A DNA stretch of 64,000 nucleotides from Ligula intestinalis (taxonomy: Eukaryota; Platyhelminthes; Cestoda; Diphyllobothriidea; Diphyllobothriidae). Position 1 is the first letter of the stretch. Each line of letters begins with the position of its first letter. Of this stretch, positions 63,611-64,000 are shown one piece after another. The notes below the pieces were generated by a model. It did not search any database. It saw only the letters and a program-made list of their open reading frames with translations, and had not been told where the DNA came from. The position numbers were made by a program, and so were the translations under genes. The stretch lies in contig JAYGXS010000005.1 in the NCBI GenBank assembly GCA_036362985.1, positions 49,430,115-49,494,114 of the forward strand, written 5' to 3'.

Positions 63611-64000
63611 CAGGGGTTGGCAACCTTTTTAACTCAGACAGCCAAGAAAGCAGACATTTGGAAATATTAGGAGGTTTGGCAGATTTGCAATTTTGAGTTT
63701 ACCAAATTGTGAAAAAACTCGAGAGATTTGGCGCCAAACGCCTCGAGTTTTTTCGCAATTGGGTCAACTCAAATTTGGAAATATATTTCATAAAGAGCCA
63801 TTTAGTATATTTTAAAATGAAATTCTATTAAATGCGAGTACAATAAGCCTCTGAATTTTTTCTTTTAAGTAATGCTCTTATACTATTTATTGTTTAGGTG
63901 ACTTCTGGAATGCATGGATTCGCTGAGGGATTTATAGTCTGGTCGGTAGTTGGTGAGGTTAAGCTTTCAGCCGTTATACGTGATCTTATTGTGGACTTGA
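63611..64000 (+). mobile_element. hAT-like MITE, copy 3, interrupted
   Basis: CAGGGGTTGGCAACCTTTTT, GCAGACATTTGGAAATAT, then a 105-nt insertion, then ATTTCATAAAGAGCCATTTA and AATAAGCCTCTGAATTTTTT. Continues to the window edge. Confidence 0.7.
63668..63772. mobile_element. Fold-back dimer of the tRNA-like SINE tail, with 12-bp TSD
   Basis: Inverted halves meet at GGCGCCAAACGCC. Each half carries CTCGAGTTTTTTC..AATT.G.TMAACTCAAA, the tail that follows the acceptor stem of the SINE at 28823. Perfect ATTTGGAAATAT on both sides (63656-63667, 63773-63784). Confidence 0.8.

Noticed and set aside
1..64000. CRISPR array, bacterial operon or rRNA genes
   Set aside because: No regularly spaced repeats, no ribosomal RNA sequence, and the spliced genes show a eukaryotic nuclear genome.

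Overview
This is a eukaryotic nuclear window that is poor in genes and crowded with repeats. Its two recognisable protein genes both lie on the minus strand: a complete 13-exon CUL5 (cullin-5; coding exons 42784 down to 1042, 787 codons plus stop, against about 780 residues in vertebrates) and the 3' part of an HBS1-like translational GTPase gene (exons 58462 down to 54018). The organism is most likely a parasitic flatworm, and my best guess is a diphyllobothriidean-type tapeworm. This is inferred from three 32-38 nt introns at the CUL5 5' end followed by introns of up to 10 kb, many Penelope-like elements (PLEs), and a SINE that joins a tRNA-like head to a hammerhead ribozyme, as in schistosome SINEs. 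The species cannot be fixed from the sequence alone.

Layout. 1-1041: 3' flank of CUL5. 1042-14472: exons 13 to 8, with a ~1 kb palindromic MITE (5355-6336), a 229-bp LINE-derived short element (11552-11780) and a PLE remnant (14600-15110). 14473-24397: intron 7, filled largely by PLE copies, including an inverted pair (19300-20355 and 22131-23140). 24398-34564: exon 7 and intron 6, holding a LINE fragment, an inverted dimer of hammerhead ribozymes (25424-25736), a second palindromic MITE (27002-27972), two identical tRNA-like SINE copies, a PLE nested in a hammerhead SINE (30088-31305) and an LTR-like pair (32092-33297). 34565-42784: exons 6 to 1, with more PLEs in intron 5. 42785-54017: intergenic, with RTE- and CR1-like LINE fragments and a second short LINE derivative with a perfect target-site duplication. 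54018-58462: HBS1-like exons; one intron is almost entirely a palindromic MITE. 59240-63370: a piggyBac-type MITE and a nearly full-length but frameshifted APE-type LINE whose N-terminus carries a 2A-like motif.

The genes do not form one pathway: CUL5 would scaffold a cullin-RING ubiquitin ligase, and HBS1 acts in ribosome rescue. The more novel material is RNA-based. Hammerhead-ribozyme motifs occur in several distinct retroelement families here, some with a complete fold by eye. Two PLE families carry a core in which the C3 and G8 positions have both changed in a way that would keep their pairing. All structural statements come from reading by eye and have not been checked by alignment or folding software.
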